Shown here: one piece after another, positions 51,302-59,720 of the stretch
How the letters are laid out: each line of letters opens with the position of its first letter
Numbering within the stretch: the stretch's first letter is position 1
Assembly (NCBI RefSeq): GCF_026168105.1
Contig: NZ_LBMW01000002.1
Coordinates: 248,001 to 312,000 of the forward strand
Direction: 5' to 3'
Length of the DNA: 64,000 bases
Source of the DNA: Streptomyces hygroscopicus
GTDB taxonomy: Bacteria; Actinomycetota; Actinomycetes; Streptomycetales; Streptomycetaceae
The notes under the pieces: model-generated
The model's input: the letters and a program-made list of their open reading frames with translations, nothing else
Told to the model about the DNA's origin: nothing
The model's database searches: none
Program-made: the position numbers and the translations under genes

Positions 51302-51496
51302 TGCGAACGCTCTGACCAGCGACAACAACGAAAACGGGGGAGGCGGAACGGGGCCGCCCGAAATAAGGTCGCGGCAGCGAGAGACGCCGGGTCATCATGA
51401 CGTCGTGATTCACGGACGCGATGGCTGGGCAGGTGTTGCCGCACCGCGCGGACCGTGATGCGGTCCGCATGGGCCACCAACGAGAGGCAGAGGAAG
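51302..51496. other. gene-free stretch before the leader ORF
   Basis: No gene is seen. It includes a 13-base palindrome ATGCGG-T-CCGCAT (51458-51470) a short way upstream of the leader ORF. Confidence 0.4.
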
Positions 51497-51556
51497 ATGG
51501 TCTACAGCAAGCAAGAGACGGCGGGCGCTCCGACGTGTTGTCACGCGGCCAGGTAA
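51497..51556 (+). CDS. 19-codon leader ORF ending in Cys-Cys, upstream of the HEAT-repeat gene
   Basis: ATG at 51497 follows AGAGGAAG and opens MVYSKQETAGAPTCCHAAR, with TAA at 51554-51556. The two Cys codons are both TGT, a codon rare at this G/C content. The stop is 46 bases before the HEAT-repeat ATG. The good ribosome binding site, tandem rare codons and position all suggest a translated attenuator or sensor peptide, perhaps reporting Cys-tRNA level or a thiol signal. It has no known homologue in my memory that I can cite. A short real protein is also possible. Confidence 0.5.
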   Translation: MVYSKQETAGAPTCCHAAR

Positions 51557-51602
51557 TGCGTGTTCCCCGGTTGCGTCGACGCTTGATGTGAGGCTGTTTC
51601 CC

Positions 51603-53021
51603 ATGTTCGAACCGGTCATAGCGCCCAGCGGTACGCTGCTGGGCCTGCTCCAGAGGGGCCGCGGCGACGGCACGCTGCACGCGCTCACCGCTCCGCGGGC
51701 CGAGGCGCTCGCGGCTCTCGACCACTGTGTGCTGCGCGATCCCCGCCACGACTGGCAGGTGGAGAACCGCTCTCTGTACTACGCCCGGCTCTATCTCGAT
51801 CTGAACGGTGAGCTGGACGGCATCGAGGCGCACCTCTTCGGCGCCGAGGACGTCCTCGACACCGAAGAGTGCCGCACGGGTCTCGCCCTCGCGGTCCTCG
51901 GGCACCTCGCCTCGTACGGCAGGCGTGACGCGCTCGAACTGCTGCGCAGGTACGCGGCCACGGGTTCCAACTGGGCCTGGGCCCTGGACGAGCTGGCACT
52001 GCGCGACGACGACGCGGGGCTGCGCGCCCTCGCCGCTCCCGTCCTGGCACGCTTTCCCGCGGACGCGGAGGGCGAGGCCGAACTCGCCGCCGCCGTCCGG
52101 GACGCCTTCGAGCCGCGGCCCTGGCGCCTGTGGGCCGAGGACCCGCGCGAATCCATCGCCACGCGTGTGCGTGCCGCCCACGAGGCCGGCTGTTTCGACC
52201 GGTGGCAGCGACAGATGCGGCCGCAGGGGCCCCAGCCGGGGTGGAGCGTGCAGGCCGTCTTCGACTGGGCCCAGCAGGGCATCGAACGCGGTGCCGTGCT
52301 CCATGTGCCCGCCGCCCGCTGCCTCACGGCGGTAGCAGGCCCAGAGGACCGGCCCGAGATCGTGGAGGCCGCCCGATCGGGTGGCGACGGTGCGCGCTGT
52401 ACCGCGCTGCGCTACCTCGCCGACAGCAATGATCCCGCCGCCCTCGACCTCATCGAGGGTGCGGTCTCCACCGGATCCGCTCTCGTCGTCGACGCCGCCG
52501 TGGCCGCCTTCGAACGCATGCACAGTCTCGCCGCCGTCGACCGGGCACGCGGCTGGGCCCGCCGGCCGGACGCCCTGGGGGCCGCCGCCGGCCGCATGCT
52601 CGCCTGCCGGGGCGGGGTACAGGACCGCGACACGGTGCTCGCGGCGCTGCGGGAGGCGGTACGGGGCGAGGGCCCCGACGCGCCCACGCTGTGGACCCTT
52701 GTCGACGGTGCCGGAAGACTCGGCATCGCCTGCGCCGCACCGGTTCTGCGTCATGTCTACCGCGAGACCGCCTCCTCCCATCTCCGTGGCCGCGCGGCCC
52801 GCGCGCTGGCCGCCACCGACCCCTCCTTCCCCGCCGGATTCGCCGTCGAATGCCTGTGGGACTGCGAGGAGTCCACCCGTGAGATCGCCGCACGGCACGC
52901 CGAGACCGGGGACGCACGCGTCGTGGAGCAACTGCGTCGGCTGGCCGCGGATCCGGCCGAGGAGGCCGAGGTCCAGACGGCCGTACGCAGCAGGATCGGC
53001 CCCGACATGCCGGCCGTATGA
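51603..53021 (+). CDS. HEAT-repeat protein
   Basis: A 472-residue alpha-solenoid protein. Recurring helix pairs such as ALEL LRRYAATGSNWAWALDELALRDDDAGLRALAAPVLARF and PEIVEAARSGGDGARCTALRYLADSNDPAALDLIEGAVSTG fit HEAT-like repeats. The N-terminus FEPVIAPSGTLLGLLQRGRGDGTLHALTAPRAEALAALDHCVLRDPRHDWQVENRSLYYARLYLDL is distinctive but unassigned. It is probably a scaffold or chaperone-type protein. ATG 51603 is chosen over GTG 51588, which would add five residues. It is preceded by the leader ORF at 51497. Confidence 0.83.
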   Translation: MFEPVIAPSGTLLGLLQRGRGDGTLHALTAPRAEALAALDHCVLRDPRHDWQVENRSLYYARLYLDLNGELDGIEAHLFGAEDVLDTEECRTGLALAVLGHLASYGRRDALELLRRYAATGSNWAWALDELALRDDDAGLRALAAPVLARFPADAEGEAELAAAVRDAFEPRPWRLWAEDPRESIATRVRAAHEAGCFDRWQRQMRPQGPQPGWSVQAVFDWAQQGIERGAVLHVPAARCLTAVAGPEDRPEIVEAARSGGDGARCTALRYLADSNDPAALDLIEGAVSTGSALVVDAAVAAFERMHSLAAVDRARGWARRPDALGAAAGRMLACRGGVQDRDTVLAALREAVRGEGPDAPTLWTLVDGAGRLGIACAAPVLRHVYRETASSHLRGRAARALAATDPSFPAGFAVECLWDCEESTREIAARHAETGDARVVEQLRRLAADPAEEAEVQTAVRSRIGPDMPAV

Positions 53022-53160
53022 ACGTTCGGTGACCCGGAGGTCAGGAGCGTATGGACGCCCGCTGACCTGGTCGGTCGCGCATCTCAACGCTCACAGGACG
53101 TTCCCCGGCCGGAAAGATCGACGTTGACGCGGCCACGTCCGGCACGGCGAGAACACGGTT

Positions 53161-54330
53161 ATGCGTGTCGTCATCGTGACCGAATCCTTTCCCCCCGATG
53201 TGAACGGCGTGGCCCACTGCGCGCTCCAGACCGCCCGGCACCTCGTCGATCGCGGTCACGCTCCCCTCGTCGTCGCCCCGGCCACCTCCCCCAAGCTCTC
53301 GACTTCGCTCGAACAGGGAGGTGCCTCCGTCGCCGGGGCCGGGGCCGACGCCCTGGCACCGTGCCCCGTCGTCCGTGTCCCCTCCCTTCCGCTCCCCGGC
53401 TACCCCCAGGTCCGCGTCGCCCTCCCCAGCCGACGCGTCGCAGCGGCCATCACCGAACACCGCGCCGACATCGTGCACCTGGCCAGCCCCTTCGTCCTCG
53501 GTGTCCGCGGCATGGCGGCCGCCGCCCGGCTGGGCATCCCGGCCGTCGCCATCTACCAGACCGACCTGGCCGGATACGCCCGTACCTACATGGGCGCCGG
53601 TGAGGCCGCGGCCTGGCGGCGCATCCGCTCCGTGCACGCCGCCGCCGACCGCACCCTCGCGCCCTCCAGCGCGGCCCTGCGCGACCTGGAGGCGCACCGT
53701 GTGCCCCGGGTGAAACTGTGGCCGCGCGGCGTCGACACCGTCCGTTTCCGGCCAGACCTTCGCGGCGAGGCGATACGGCGCGAACTCGCCCCGAACGGCG
53801 AGCTGATCGTCGGCTACGTGGGCCGGCTCGCCCCCGAGAAGCAGGTGGAACTCCTCGCCGGTGTCTGCGAACTGGACGGCGTACGCGTCGTCGTCGTGGG
53901 CGACGGGCCCAGCGAGACGACCCTGCAGGGCGCCCTTCCCGGCGCCGCTTTCCTGGGCCGCCGCACCGGCGGCGAACTCGCCCGGATCTTCGCCTCCCTG
54001 GACGTCTTCGTTCACACCGGCCCGTTCGAGACGTTCTGCCAGACCGTGCAGGAAGCCATGGCGAGCGGAGTGCCGGTCGTCGCGCCCGCCGCGGGCGGAC
54101 CGCTCGACCTGGTGGCGCACGGCCGCACCGGACTCCTCGTCCCTCCCGGAGACGCGGACGCGGTGCGGGACGCCGTGGGGACCCTGGCCGCCGACCCGGC
54201 ACTGCGGGACGCGTACGGGGCCGCCGGACGCGCCACCGTCGAGGGGCGCACCTGGGCGGCCGTCGGCGACCAGCTCATCGGGCACTACACGGATGTGCTC
54301 GCCGAGCGCAGGACGGCGGTGGCGGCATGA
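53161..54330 (+). CDS. GT4-family glycosyltransferase (PimB-like)
   Basis: A 389-residue GT-B enzyme. N-terminus VVIVTESFPPDVNGVAHCALQTARHL with the Gly-rich NG loop, a VNRWPRGVDTVRF-like KLWPRGVDTVRFRPDLR after the linker, and the GPFETFCQTVQEAMASGVPVVAPAAGGPLDLV EX7E motif are clear. Similar enzymes glycosylate lipids such as phosphatidylinositol mannosides or teichuronic chains. Residues about 41-62 (PATSPKLSTSLEQGGASVAG) are coded by an element like that in ribBA and look inserted. ATG 53161. It is followed, with overlap, by a second GT4 gene and an SGNH hydrolase, forming a likely envelope glycolipid operon. Confidence 0.9.
   Translation: MRVVIVTESFPPDVNGVAHCALQTARHLVDRGHAPLVVAPATSPKLSTSLEQGGASVAGAGADALAPCPVVRVPSLPLPGYPQVRVALPSRRVAAAITEHRADIVHLASPFVLGVRGMAAAARLGIPAVAIYQTDLAGYARTYMGAGEAAAWRRIRSVHAAADRTLAPSSAALRDLEAHRVPRVKLWPRGVDTVRFRPDLRGEAIRRELAPNGELIVGYVGRLAPEKQVELLAGVCELDGVRVVVVGDGPSETTLQGALPGAAFLGRRTGGELARIFASLDVFVHTGPFETFCQTVQEAMASGVPVVAPAAGGPLDLVAHGRTGLLVPPGDADAVRDAVGTLAADPALRDAYGAAGRATVEGRTWAAVGDQLIGHYTDVLAERRTAVAA
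53283..53323 (+). repeat. putative interspersed hairpin element inserted in frame in a glycosyltransferase gene
   Basis: CACCTCCC (53283-53290) and GGGAGGTG (53316-53323) are perfect 8-bp arms enclosing AGCTCTCGACTTCGCTCG. The core CTTCGCTCGA and the GGGAGG arm match the element at 22229-22276 in ribBA. It lies in frame and encodes SPKLSTSLEQGG in a loop of the glycosyltransferase. Confidence 0.55.
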
Positions 54331-55562
54331 GTTTCGCCACCGAGCGGACCGGCGGCGCTCTGCGGATCGTGCGACTCGCCAACTTCGTCGCGCCCGCGTC
54401 CGGCGGGCTGCGCACCGCGCTGCGCGAGCTGGGCAAGGGCTTCAAGGAGGCCGGCCACGAACCGGTGCTCATCGTGCCCGGCGAGCGCCACACGGACCAG
54501 GAGACCGAGCAGGGACGGGTCATCACCCTGCCCGGGCCGCTGCTGCCCGGCACGGGCGGCTACCGCGTGCTGACGGACAAGCGGCGCGTCGCCGCCCTCC
54601 TGGAGGAGCTGGACCCCGACCGGCTGGAGGTCTCCGACCGGACCACGCTGCGCTGGACCGGCAAGTGGGCGCGGCGCGCCCGGATCCCCGCCGTGATGGT
54701 CTCCCACGAGACCGCCGACGGCGTCCTGCGCACCTGGGGCCTGTCCGAGAACCTGTCCCGGCGCGCCGCGGACGCCCTCAACACCCGTACGGCGCACACC
54801 TACGCGCGCGTGGTGTGCACGACCGAGTTCGCCGAGCGGGAGTTCGTACGGATCGGGGCCCGCAACGTCGTACGGGCCCCGCTGGGCGTCGATCTGGAAC
54901 AGCGGAGCCCCGCGCTGCGGGACGCGGCCCTGCGCGACCGGTACGCGCGCGCGGACGAGGCCCTGCTCGTCATGTGCTCCCGCCTCTCCGTGGAGAAGCG
55001 CCCCGGCACCGCGCTGGACGCCCTGGAGGCACTGCTGCTGCGAGGACGGCGCACGGTGCTCGTCGTCGCCGGTGACGGGCCGCTGCGCCCCCGGCTCGAA
55101 CAGCGGGCGCACGAGCGGCGGTTGCCGGTGACCTTCCTCGGCCATGTCGCCGACCGGGAGCTTCTCGGCGCGCTCCAGGCCTCGGCCGACGTATGCCTGG
55201 CCCCGGGGCCGGCCGAAACGTTCGGGCTCGCCGCCCTGGAGGCGATGGCCTGCGGAACCCCCGTGGTGGCCAGCGCCTTTTCCGCGCTGCCCGAGGTGAT
55301 CGGTTCCGCCGGGGCCACCGCAGTGAACACCGGTGACGCCTTCGCGGACGCGGTCGGGCTGCTGATGGAGCGGTCCGAGGGCGAGCGCCGGGAGGCGGCA
55401 CGCGCGCGGGCCGAGTGCTTCGGCTGGAAGACCGCGGTGGACGCATTCCTCGCCGCGCACGACGCCCAGCCGTGCGCCGCCCACGGCGCGCAGCCGTGCG
55501 CCGCGCCGTCGGCGGCCGGTGACGCCCGCGCGCGGGACGCCGCCCGGGAGGGCGTCGCATGA
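54327..55562 (+). CDS. GT4-family glycosyltransferase (second)
   Basis: A 411-residue GT-B enzyme. ALRIVRLANFVAPASGGLRTALRELGKGFKEAGHEPVLIVPGERHTDQ opens the acceptor domain. The donor domain has VVRAPLGVDLEQRSP, SRLSVEKRPGTALDAL, GDGPLRPRLEQRA and the EX7E motif GPAETFGLAALEAMACGTPVVASAFSALPEV. Its C-terminus carries short AQPCAA repeats and an Ala/Asp-rich tail. ATG overlaps the preceding GT stop by four bases, and its own stop overlaps the SGNH hydrolase ATG. The pair probably builds a two-sugar head group, the acceptor being unknown. Confidence 0.88.
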   Translation: MSFATERTGGALRIVRLANFVAPASGGLRTALRELGKGFKEAGHEPVLIVPGERHTDQETEQGRVITLPGPLLPGTGGYRVLTDKRRVAALLEELDPDRLEVSDRTTLRWTGKWARRARIPAVMVSHETADGVLRTWGLSENLSRRAADALNTRTAHTYARVVCTTEFAEREFVRIGARNVVRAPLGVDLEQRSPALRDAALRDRYARADEALLVMCSRLSVEKRPGTALDALEALLLRGRRTVLVVAGDGPLRPRLEQRAHERRLPVTFLGHVADRELLGALQASADVCLAPGPAETFGLAALEAMACGTPVVASAFSALPEVIGSAGATAVNTGDAFADAVGLLMERSEGERREAARARAECFGWKTAVDAFLAAHDAQPCAAHGAQPCAAPSAAGDARARDAAREGVA

Positions 55563-56413
55563 GACCGCTGCGGTTCGTCGCGCTCGGTGACTCGTTGACG
55601 CAAGGCGTGGGCGACCCCGTCGGGGACGCCTGGCGGGGGTGGGCGGCGCTCCTCGCCGAAGGAATCGGTCCGGCCCACGCCCCCGCGGAGTTCACCAACC
55701 TCGCCGTCAGCGGCGCCCAGACCCGGGACGTGCTGGAACGGCAGACCCCGGCGGCGCTCGCCCTGCGTCCGGACATCGTCTCCGTCGTCATCGGCGTCAA
55801 CGACACGCTGCGATGCACCTTCGACATCCATGCCGTGGCGGCCCGGCTCGACAAGGTGTACGCCGCCTTCCGGGAGCAGGGCGCGGTCCTGCTCACGGCT
55901 TGCCTGCCCGACCCCGGGACGATGCTCCGGCTGCCCGGGGCGCTGGCGCGTCCGCTGGCCCGCCGGCAGCGGGCCGTGAACACGGTCGTGCACGCGCTGT
56001 CCGAACGGTACGAGGCGGTGCACCTGCATGCCGCGGAAGGGGGCTGGGTCACCGACCGTTCGATGTGGAGCTCGGACCGGCTGCACCCGGGCGAGCGCGG
56101 GCACCGGCAGCTCGCTCTGCGATTCCACGCGGTGCTCGCCGAGGCGGGTCTCGCCACGGGCACCGCTCCCGCGGCCGAGCCCGAGTTCCCCGCGCCCACG
56201 CGATCGGCCAGCCTTTGGTGGCTGGCCACCGCCGGAACGGGCTGGGTGGCGCGGCGGTGCACCGACCTGTTGCCGCAGCTGCTCACCCTGGCCGCCGCCG
56301 AGGTGCGCCACAAGGCCTGGGGGACCAGCTCCCGGCTGGATCTGAGCGCCTCGCACGCGGTGGCATCGGCGCTGGCCGCGCTGTCCGTGACCGAGCAGCC
56401 GGACGCGGCTTGA
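55559..56413 (+). CDS. SGNH/GDSL hydrolase
   Basis: A 284-residue serine hydrolase of the SGNH fold. ALGDSLTQGVGD has the nucleophile Ser near residue 11, LAVSGAQT the block-II Gly, VVIGVNDTL the block-III Asn, and SDRLHPGERGHRQLA the Asp and His. No signal peptide is seen, so it may be a cytoplasmic esterase or deacylase. It ends the glycosyltransferase operon, where it could deacylate or acylate the glycolipid product. ATGA overlap with the previous gene. Confidence 0.9.
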   Translation: MRPLRFVALGDSLTQGVGDPVGDAWRGWAALLAEGIGPAHAPAEFTNLAVSGAQTRDVLERQTPAALALRPDIVSVVIGVNDTLRCTFDIHAVAARLDKVYAAFREQGAVLLTACLPDPGTMLRLPGALARPLARRQRAVNTVVHALSERYEAVHLHAAEGGWVTDRSMWSSDRLHPGERGHRQLALRFHAVLAEAGLATGTAPAAEPEFPAPTRSASLWWLATAGTGWVARRCTDLLPQLLTLAAAEVRHKAWGTSSRLDLSASHAVASALAALSVTEQPDAA

Positions 56414-56415
56414 GC

Positions 56416-56640
56416 GGACCGTTCGACCGTATGAGGATCGTTCTACCGTATGAGGGCCGTTCGTCTGTGCGGGCGGTTCGTCTGTGCGGGCGGTTTGCCT
56501 GTGGGCGGGCGGTCCGACTGTGACCGGGCTGTTCGATCGTGTTCGGGCGGTTCGTCTGCGCGGGCGGTCCGACTGTGACCGGGCTGTCCGACCGTGTGCG
56601 AGCACTCCGCCCCCGAGTGGGCACTCCGCCCTTGAGTGGA
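56416..56640. repeat. degenerate tandem repeat, 17-21 bp unit
   Basis: Between the convergent SGNH and PxpC genes roughly ten head-to-tail units with consensus GGGCGGTTCGTCTGTGC occur. Examples are GGGCGGTTCGTCTGTGC twice in a row, GGGCGGTCCGACTGTGACC twice and GGGCTGTTCGATCGTGTTC. Two flanking units read GTTCGACCGTATGAGG/ATCGTTCTACCGTATGAGG, and near the right end CACTCCGCCC...GAGTGG occurs twice. Confidence 0.8.
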
Positions 56641-56643
56641 CGT

Positions 56644-57513
56644 TCAACGCCGGCCCACGGCCGTGAAGCGCACGGGGGTTCCCGGAGTCGCCTGGGCGGC
56701 GGCCGCGAGGTCGGCGGCCCGCACGACCGCGACCACCGGGTAGCCCCCGGTGGTCGGATGGTCGGCCAGGAAGACGACCGGTCCGCTTTCCGGCGGCACC
56801 TGGACGGCCCCCAGCACCACTCCCTCACTGGGCAGTTCGCCCGGCACAGCACGTGCAAGGGCGGGCCCCTCCGTGCGCAGGCCGATACGGTTGCTCGCGG
56901 GGGACACGCGGTACGCGCGCGTGAGCAGGGTGCGCACCGCGTCCGCCGTGAACCAGTCGTCGCGTGGTCCCGGCGTCACCCGCAGCACCAGCTCGGCCGG
57001 CGGGCCCGGCTGTGGAGCCGCGTCCACGTGCGCGGGCGGCCCGACCGGCCTTCCCAGCGGGAGAACGGCGCCGTCCGCCAGCGGGGGCGGCCCGAGACCG
57101 GAGAGCAGGTCCGTCGAGCGGCTGCCGAGCACCGGCTCCACGGCCACGCCGCCCGCGACACCGAGATAGCTCCGTACCCCACGCCGGGCGGGCCCGATGT
57201 CCAGCAGCGCCCCGGCCGGGACGCGCACCGGCGCCCCCCAGGGTGCGGGGCGCCCGTCCACGGTGACCGGGCAGGGCGCGCCGCCGACCGCGACGACGAC
57301 CGTCGAACGTGGACGCAGGGAACAGCCGTTGAGAGTGGTCTCCAGCACGGCCGCCTCAGGCACATTGCCGACCAGCCGGTTGACGAGCGCCGCCGCGGGC
57401 GCGTCGAGCGCCCCGGAGCGCGGCACACCGAGGTGGGCGTGGCCGGGCCGCCCCCGGTCCTGGACGGTGGTCAGCGCCCCGGCGCGTACGACGCAGAGCG
57501 CACGGTCCGTCAT
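56644..57513 (-). CDS. pxpC: 5-oxoprolinase subunit C (biotin-dependent carboxyltransferase family, KipA-like)
   Basis: A 289-residue protein with the N-terminal ALTTVQDRGRPGHAHLGVPRSGALDAPAAALVNRLVGN typical of the KipA/AHS2 family. PxpC works with PxpA and PxpB to cleave 5-oxo-L-proline to L-glutamate with ATP. RVSPASNRIGLRTEGPAL and EGVVLGAVQVPPESGPVVFLADHPTTGGYPVVAVV are the conserved C-terminal regions. Its ATG overlaps the pxpB stop by one base (TGATG). It is the last gene of the operon, and a long tandem repeat follows. Confidence 0.9.
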   Translation of the reverse strand: MTDRALCVVRAGALTTVQDRGRPGHAHLGVPRSGALDAPAAALVNRLVGNVPEAAVLETTLNGCSLRPRSTVVVAVGGAPCPVTVDGRPAPWGAPVRVPAGALLDIGPARRGVRSYLGVAGGVAVEPVLGSRSTDLLSGLGPPPLADGAVLPLGRPVGPPAHVDAAPQPGPPAELVLRVTPGPRDDWFTADAVRTLLTRAYRVSPASNRIGLRTEGPALARAVPGELPSEGVVLGAVQVPPESGPVVFLADHPTTGGYPVVAVVRAADLAAAAQATPGTPVRFTAVGRR

Positions 57514-58127
57514 CAGGAACCCACCGGGAGGAAGCGGACCCGGGCGCCCGGAGCGAGCAGTGCGGCCCGCACGCGCGCGTGGTCCCACAGGACCGCGTCG
57601 GTCGTGCCGATGAGCTGCCAGCCGCCCGGCGACGAGCGCGGGTACACGCCGGTGTACGGGCCCGCGAGCGCCACCGAGCCTGCGGGGACGGCCGTGCGCG
57701 GGGTGGCGCGGCGCGGCACGTCGTAGCGATCCGGCAGACCGGTCAGATAGCCGAAGCCGGGCGCGAACCCACAGAAGGCGACCCGGAATTCGGCGGCCGC
57801 GTGGATCCGCGCCACCTCGTGCCGCGGTACGCCCCACAGAGCGGCCACGTCCGCCAGATCGGGACCGTCGTACCGTACGGGGATCTCGATCGCCTCCTCC
57901 GCGCGCGGGGGGACATGCGGGATGTTCCATCCGGCGAGCCGGGCCGCGAGCCTGGAGGGCTCGGACAGACCGTCGAGGAGGACCGTACGGGCAGCGGGGA
58001 CGATCTCGCCCACGGTCAGCTCTCCCGCCGCCCTGCGGCGCAGCAGCTCGGCGTGCAGGGCCTGGGCCTCGTCGCCGGAGGAGAGCTCCACCAGCAGGGC
58101 GTCGTCACCGACGGGCAGTGTCCTCAT
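57513..58127 (-). CDS. pxpB: 5-oxoprolinase subunit B (allophanate hydrolase subunit 1/KipI-like)
   Basis: A 204-residue AHS1-family protein. MRTLPVGDDALLVELSSGDEAQALHAELLRR, EIPVRYDGPDLADVAALWGVPRHEV and VAFCGFAPGFGYLTGLPDRYDVPRRATPRTAVPAGSVALAGPYTGVYPRSSPGGWQLIGTT contain the family signature. It forms the PxpBC complex. The ATG overlaps the pxpA stop (ATGA). Confidence 0.92.
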   Translation of the reverse strand: MRTLPVGDDALLVELSSGDEAQALHAELLRRRAAGELTVGEIVPAARTVLLDGLSEPSRLAARLAGWNIPHVPPRAEEAIEIPVRYDGPDLADVAALWGVPRHEVARIHAAAEFRVAFCGFAPGFGYLTGLPDRYDVPRRATPRTAVPAGSVALAGPYTGVYPRSSPGGWQLIGTTDAVLWDHARVRAALLAPGARVRFLPVGS

Positions 58128-58876
58128 GCGAAGGCCTCCACCGGGACGCCCGAGGCATCCAGCGCGGCGCGCACCCGGCGGGCCAGGTCGACCGCGCCGG
58201 GCGTGTCGCCGTGCAGACACAAGGAGCGCGCCCGGACGGGAATCTCCCGCCCGGAGCGCGCGGCGACCACCCCGAGGCGGGCCAGGCTCACCGAGCGCTC
58301 CACGACCGTGTCGGGGTCGGTGACCACCGCGTCCTCCTCGCCGCGCGGTACGAGGGTGCCCTCCTCGGTGTACGCGCGGTCCGCGAACGCCTCGGCGACG
58401 ACCGGGAGTCCGGCCTTCCCGGCCACCTCCAGGAAGCGTGATCCGGGCAGCCCGAGCACGGGCAGGGTGGCGTCGGCGAGCAGCACGCCGTCGACGACGG
58501 CCCCGGCCTGCCGCTCGTCGTGGACCACCCGGTTGTAGAGCGCGCCATGCGGCTTCACGTAGGACACCCGGGAGCCCGCCGCGCGTGCGAACACCTCCAA
58601 CGCGCCGATCTGATACGCCACTTCGGCCGCCAGCTCGGCGGGCGGCACGTCCATCGCGCGCCGCCCGAAGCCGGCCAGGTCGCGGTAGGAGACCTGGGCG
58701 CCGATCCGTACGCCGCGTTCGGCCGCCAGCTCGCACACCCGGCGCATGGTGGCCGCGTCCCCGGCGTGGAAGCCGCAGGCCACGTTGGCGCTCGTGACGA
58801 CCGAAAGCAGCCGCTCGTCGTCGGTGAGCCGCCAGCGGCCGAAACCCTCGCCGAGGTCGGCGTTCAGATCGATCAT
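58124..58876 (-). CDS. pxpA: 5-oxoprolinase subunit A (LamB/YcsF family)
   Basis: A 250-residue TIM-barrel-like protein of the LamB/YcsF family. IDLNADLGEGFGRWRLTDDERLLSVVTSANVACGFHAGDAATMRRVC is the N-terminal signature. GAQVSYRDLAGFGRRAMDV and YVKPHGALYNRVVHD are further hallmarks. It supplies the catalytic half of 5-oxoprolinase. GGGAGGGA precedes ATG 58876, 22 bases after the DUF1445 gene. Confidence 0.95.
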   Translation of the reverse strand: MIDLNADLGEGFGRWRLTDDERLLSVVTSANVACGFHAGDAATMRRVCELAAERGVRIGAQVSYRDLAGFGRRAMDVPPAELAAEVAYQIGALEVFARAAGSRVSYVKPHGALYNRVVHDERQAGAVVDGVLLADATLPVLGLPGSRFLEVAGKAGLPVVAEAFADRAYTEEGTLVPRGEEDAVVTDPDTVVERSVSLARLGVVAARSGREIPVRARSLCLHGDTPGAVDLARRVRAALDASGVPVEAFA

Positions 58877-58898
58877 GGTCCCTCCCCGTCGTTCGACG

Positions 58899-59720
58899 TC
58901 AGACGACGCGGTACTGGTCGTCGCGGGCGTCGGTGATGAACATCTGCCCCGGTGCGTGGGTGATGGCGAACGGGGGGCGCGAGGCCGTCACCGCCGCCTG
59001 CGGGGTCACACCACAGGCCCAGAACACCGGGATGTCGTCCGGTTCGGCGTCCACGGGGTCGCCGAAGTCGGGGCGCCCGAGGTCCTCGATGCCCAGGCCC
59101 GCCGGATCGCCGCAGTGTACGGGGCTGCCGTGCACCGCGGGCAGCAGACTGCTCTCCCGGATCGCGGCGGCCAGGTGCTGCGGCGGAACCGGGCGCATGG
59201 ACACCACCATGGGGCCGTGCAGCCGCCCCGCCGGACGGCACTGGCGGCCGGTCACGTACATCGGGACGTTGCGGCCCTGCTCGATGTGGCGGAGGGGGAC
59301 TCCCGCCTCGGTGAGTGCCCACTCGAAGGTGAAGCTGCACCCGATGAGGAAGGAGACGAGGTCGTCGCGCCAGTGCTCCCGGACGTTCGTCGGCTCGTCC
59401 ACCAGCTCACCGTCCCGCCACACCCGATAGCGCGGCAGATCGGTGCGCAGGTCGGCACCCTCGGCGAGGACCGTCGTGACGGAGCCCGCGTCGGTGACGT
59501 CCAGAACCGGGCAGGGCTTCGGGTTGCGCTGGCAGAACAGCAGCGTCTCATAGGCCCAGTCGGCGGGGACCGAGACGAGATTGACCTGGGTGTGGCCCGC
59601 GGCGGCCCCGGCCGTCGGACCGGTCAGCCCTTCCCGGAAGCGGGCCCGGGCGTCCTTCGCGCTCCACGCGTGCGCGTGCTCGTCGACGAGGGTCAGGGGG
59701 CGGTCTTCCGTACGGTTCAC
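58899..59720 (-). CDS. DUF1445 putative hydro-lyase
   Basis: A 273-residue DUF1445 (D-glutamate cyclase-like, YcsI) protein. [94 protein letters not shown] and [12 protein letters not shown] are the family signatures with conserved Cys residues. Mammalian D-glutamate cyclase, which makes 5-oxo-D-proline, contains this domain, and here it neighbours all three 5-oxoprolinase genes. I infer that it interconverts glutamate or a related compound and 5-oxoproline. GTG 59720 overlaps the MFS stop. Confidence 0.88.
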   Translation of the reverse strand: MNRTEDRPLTLVDEHAHAWSAKDARARFREGLTGPTAGAAAGHTQVNLVSVPADWAYETLLFCQRNPKPCPVLDVTDAGSVTTVLAEGADLRTDLPRYRVWRDGELVDEPTNVREHWRDDLVSFLIGCSFTFEWALTEAGVPLRHIEQGRNVPMYVTGRQCRPAGRLHGPMVVSMRPVPPQHLAAAIRESSLLPAVHGSPVHCGDPAGLGIEDLGRPDFGDPVDAEPDDIPVFWACGVTPQAAVTASRPPFAITHAPGQMFITDARDDQYRVV

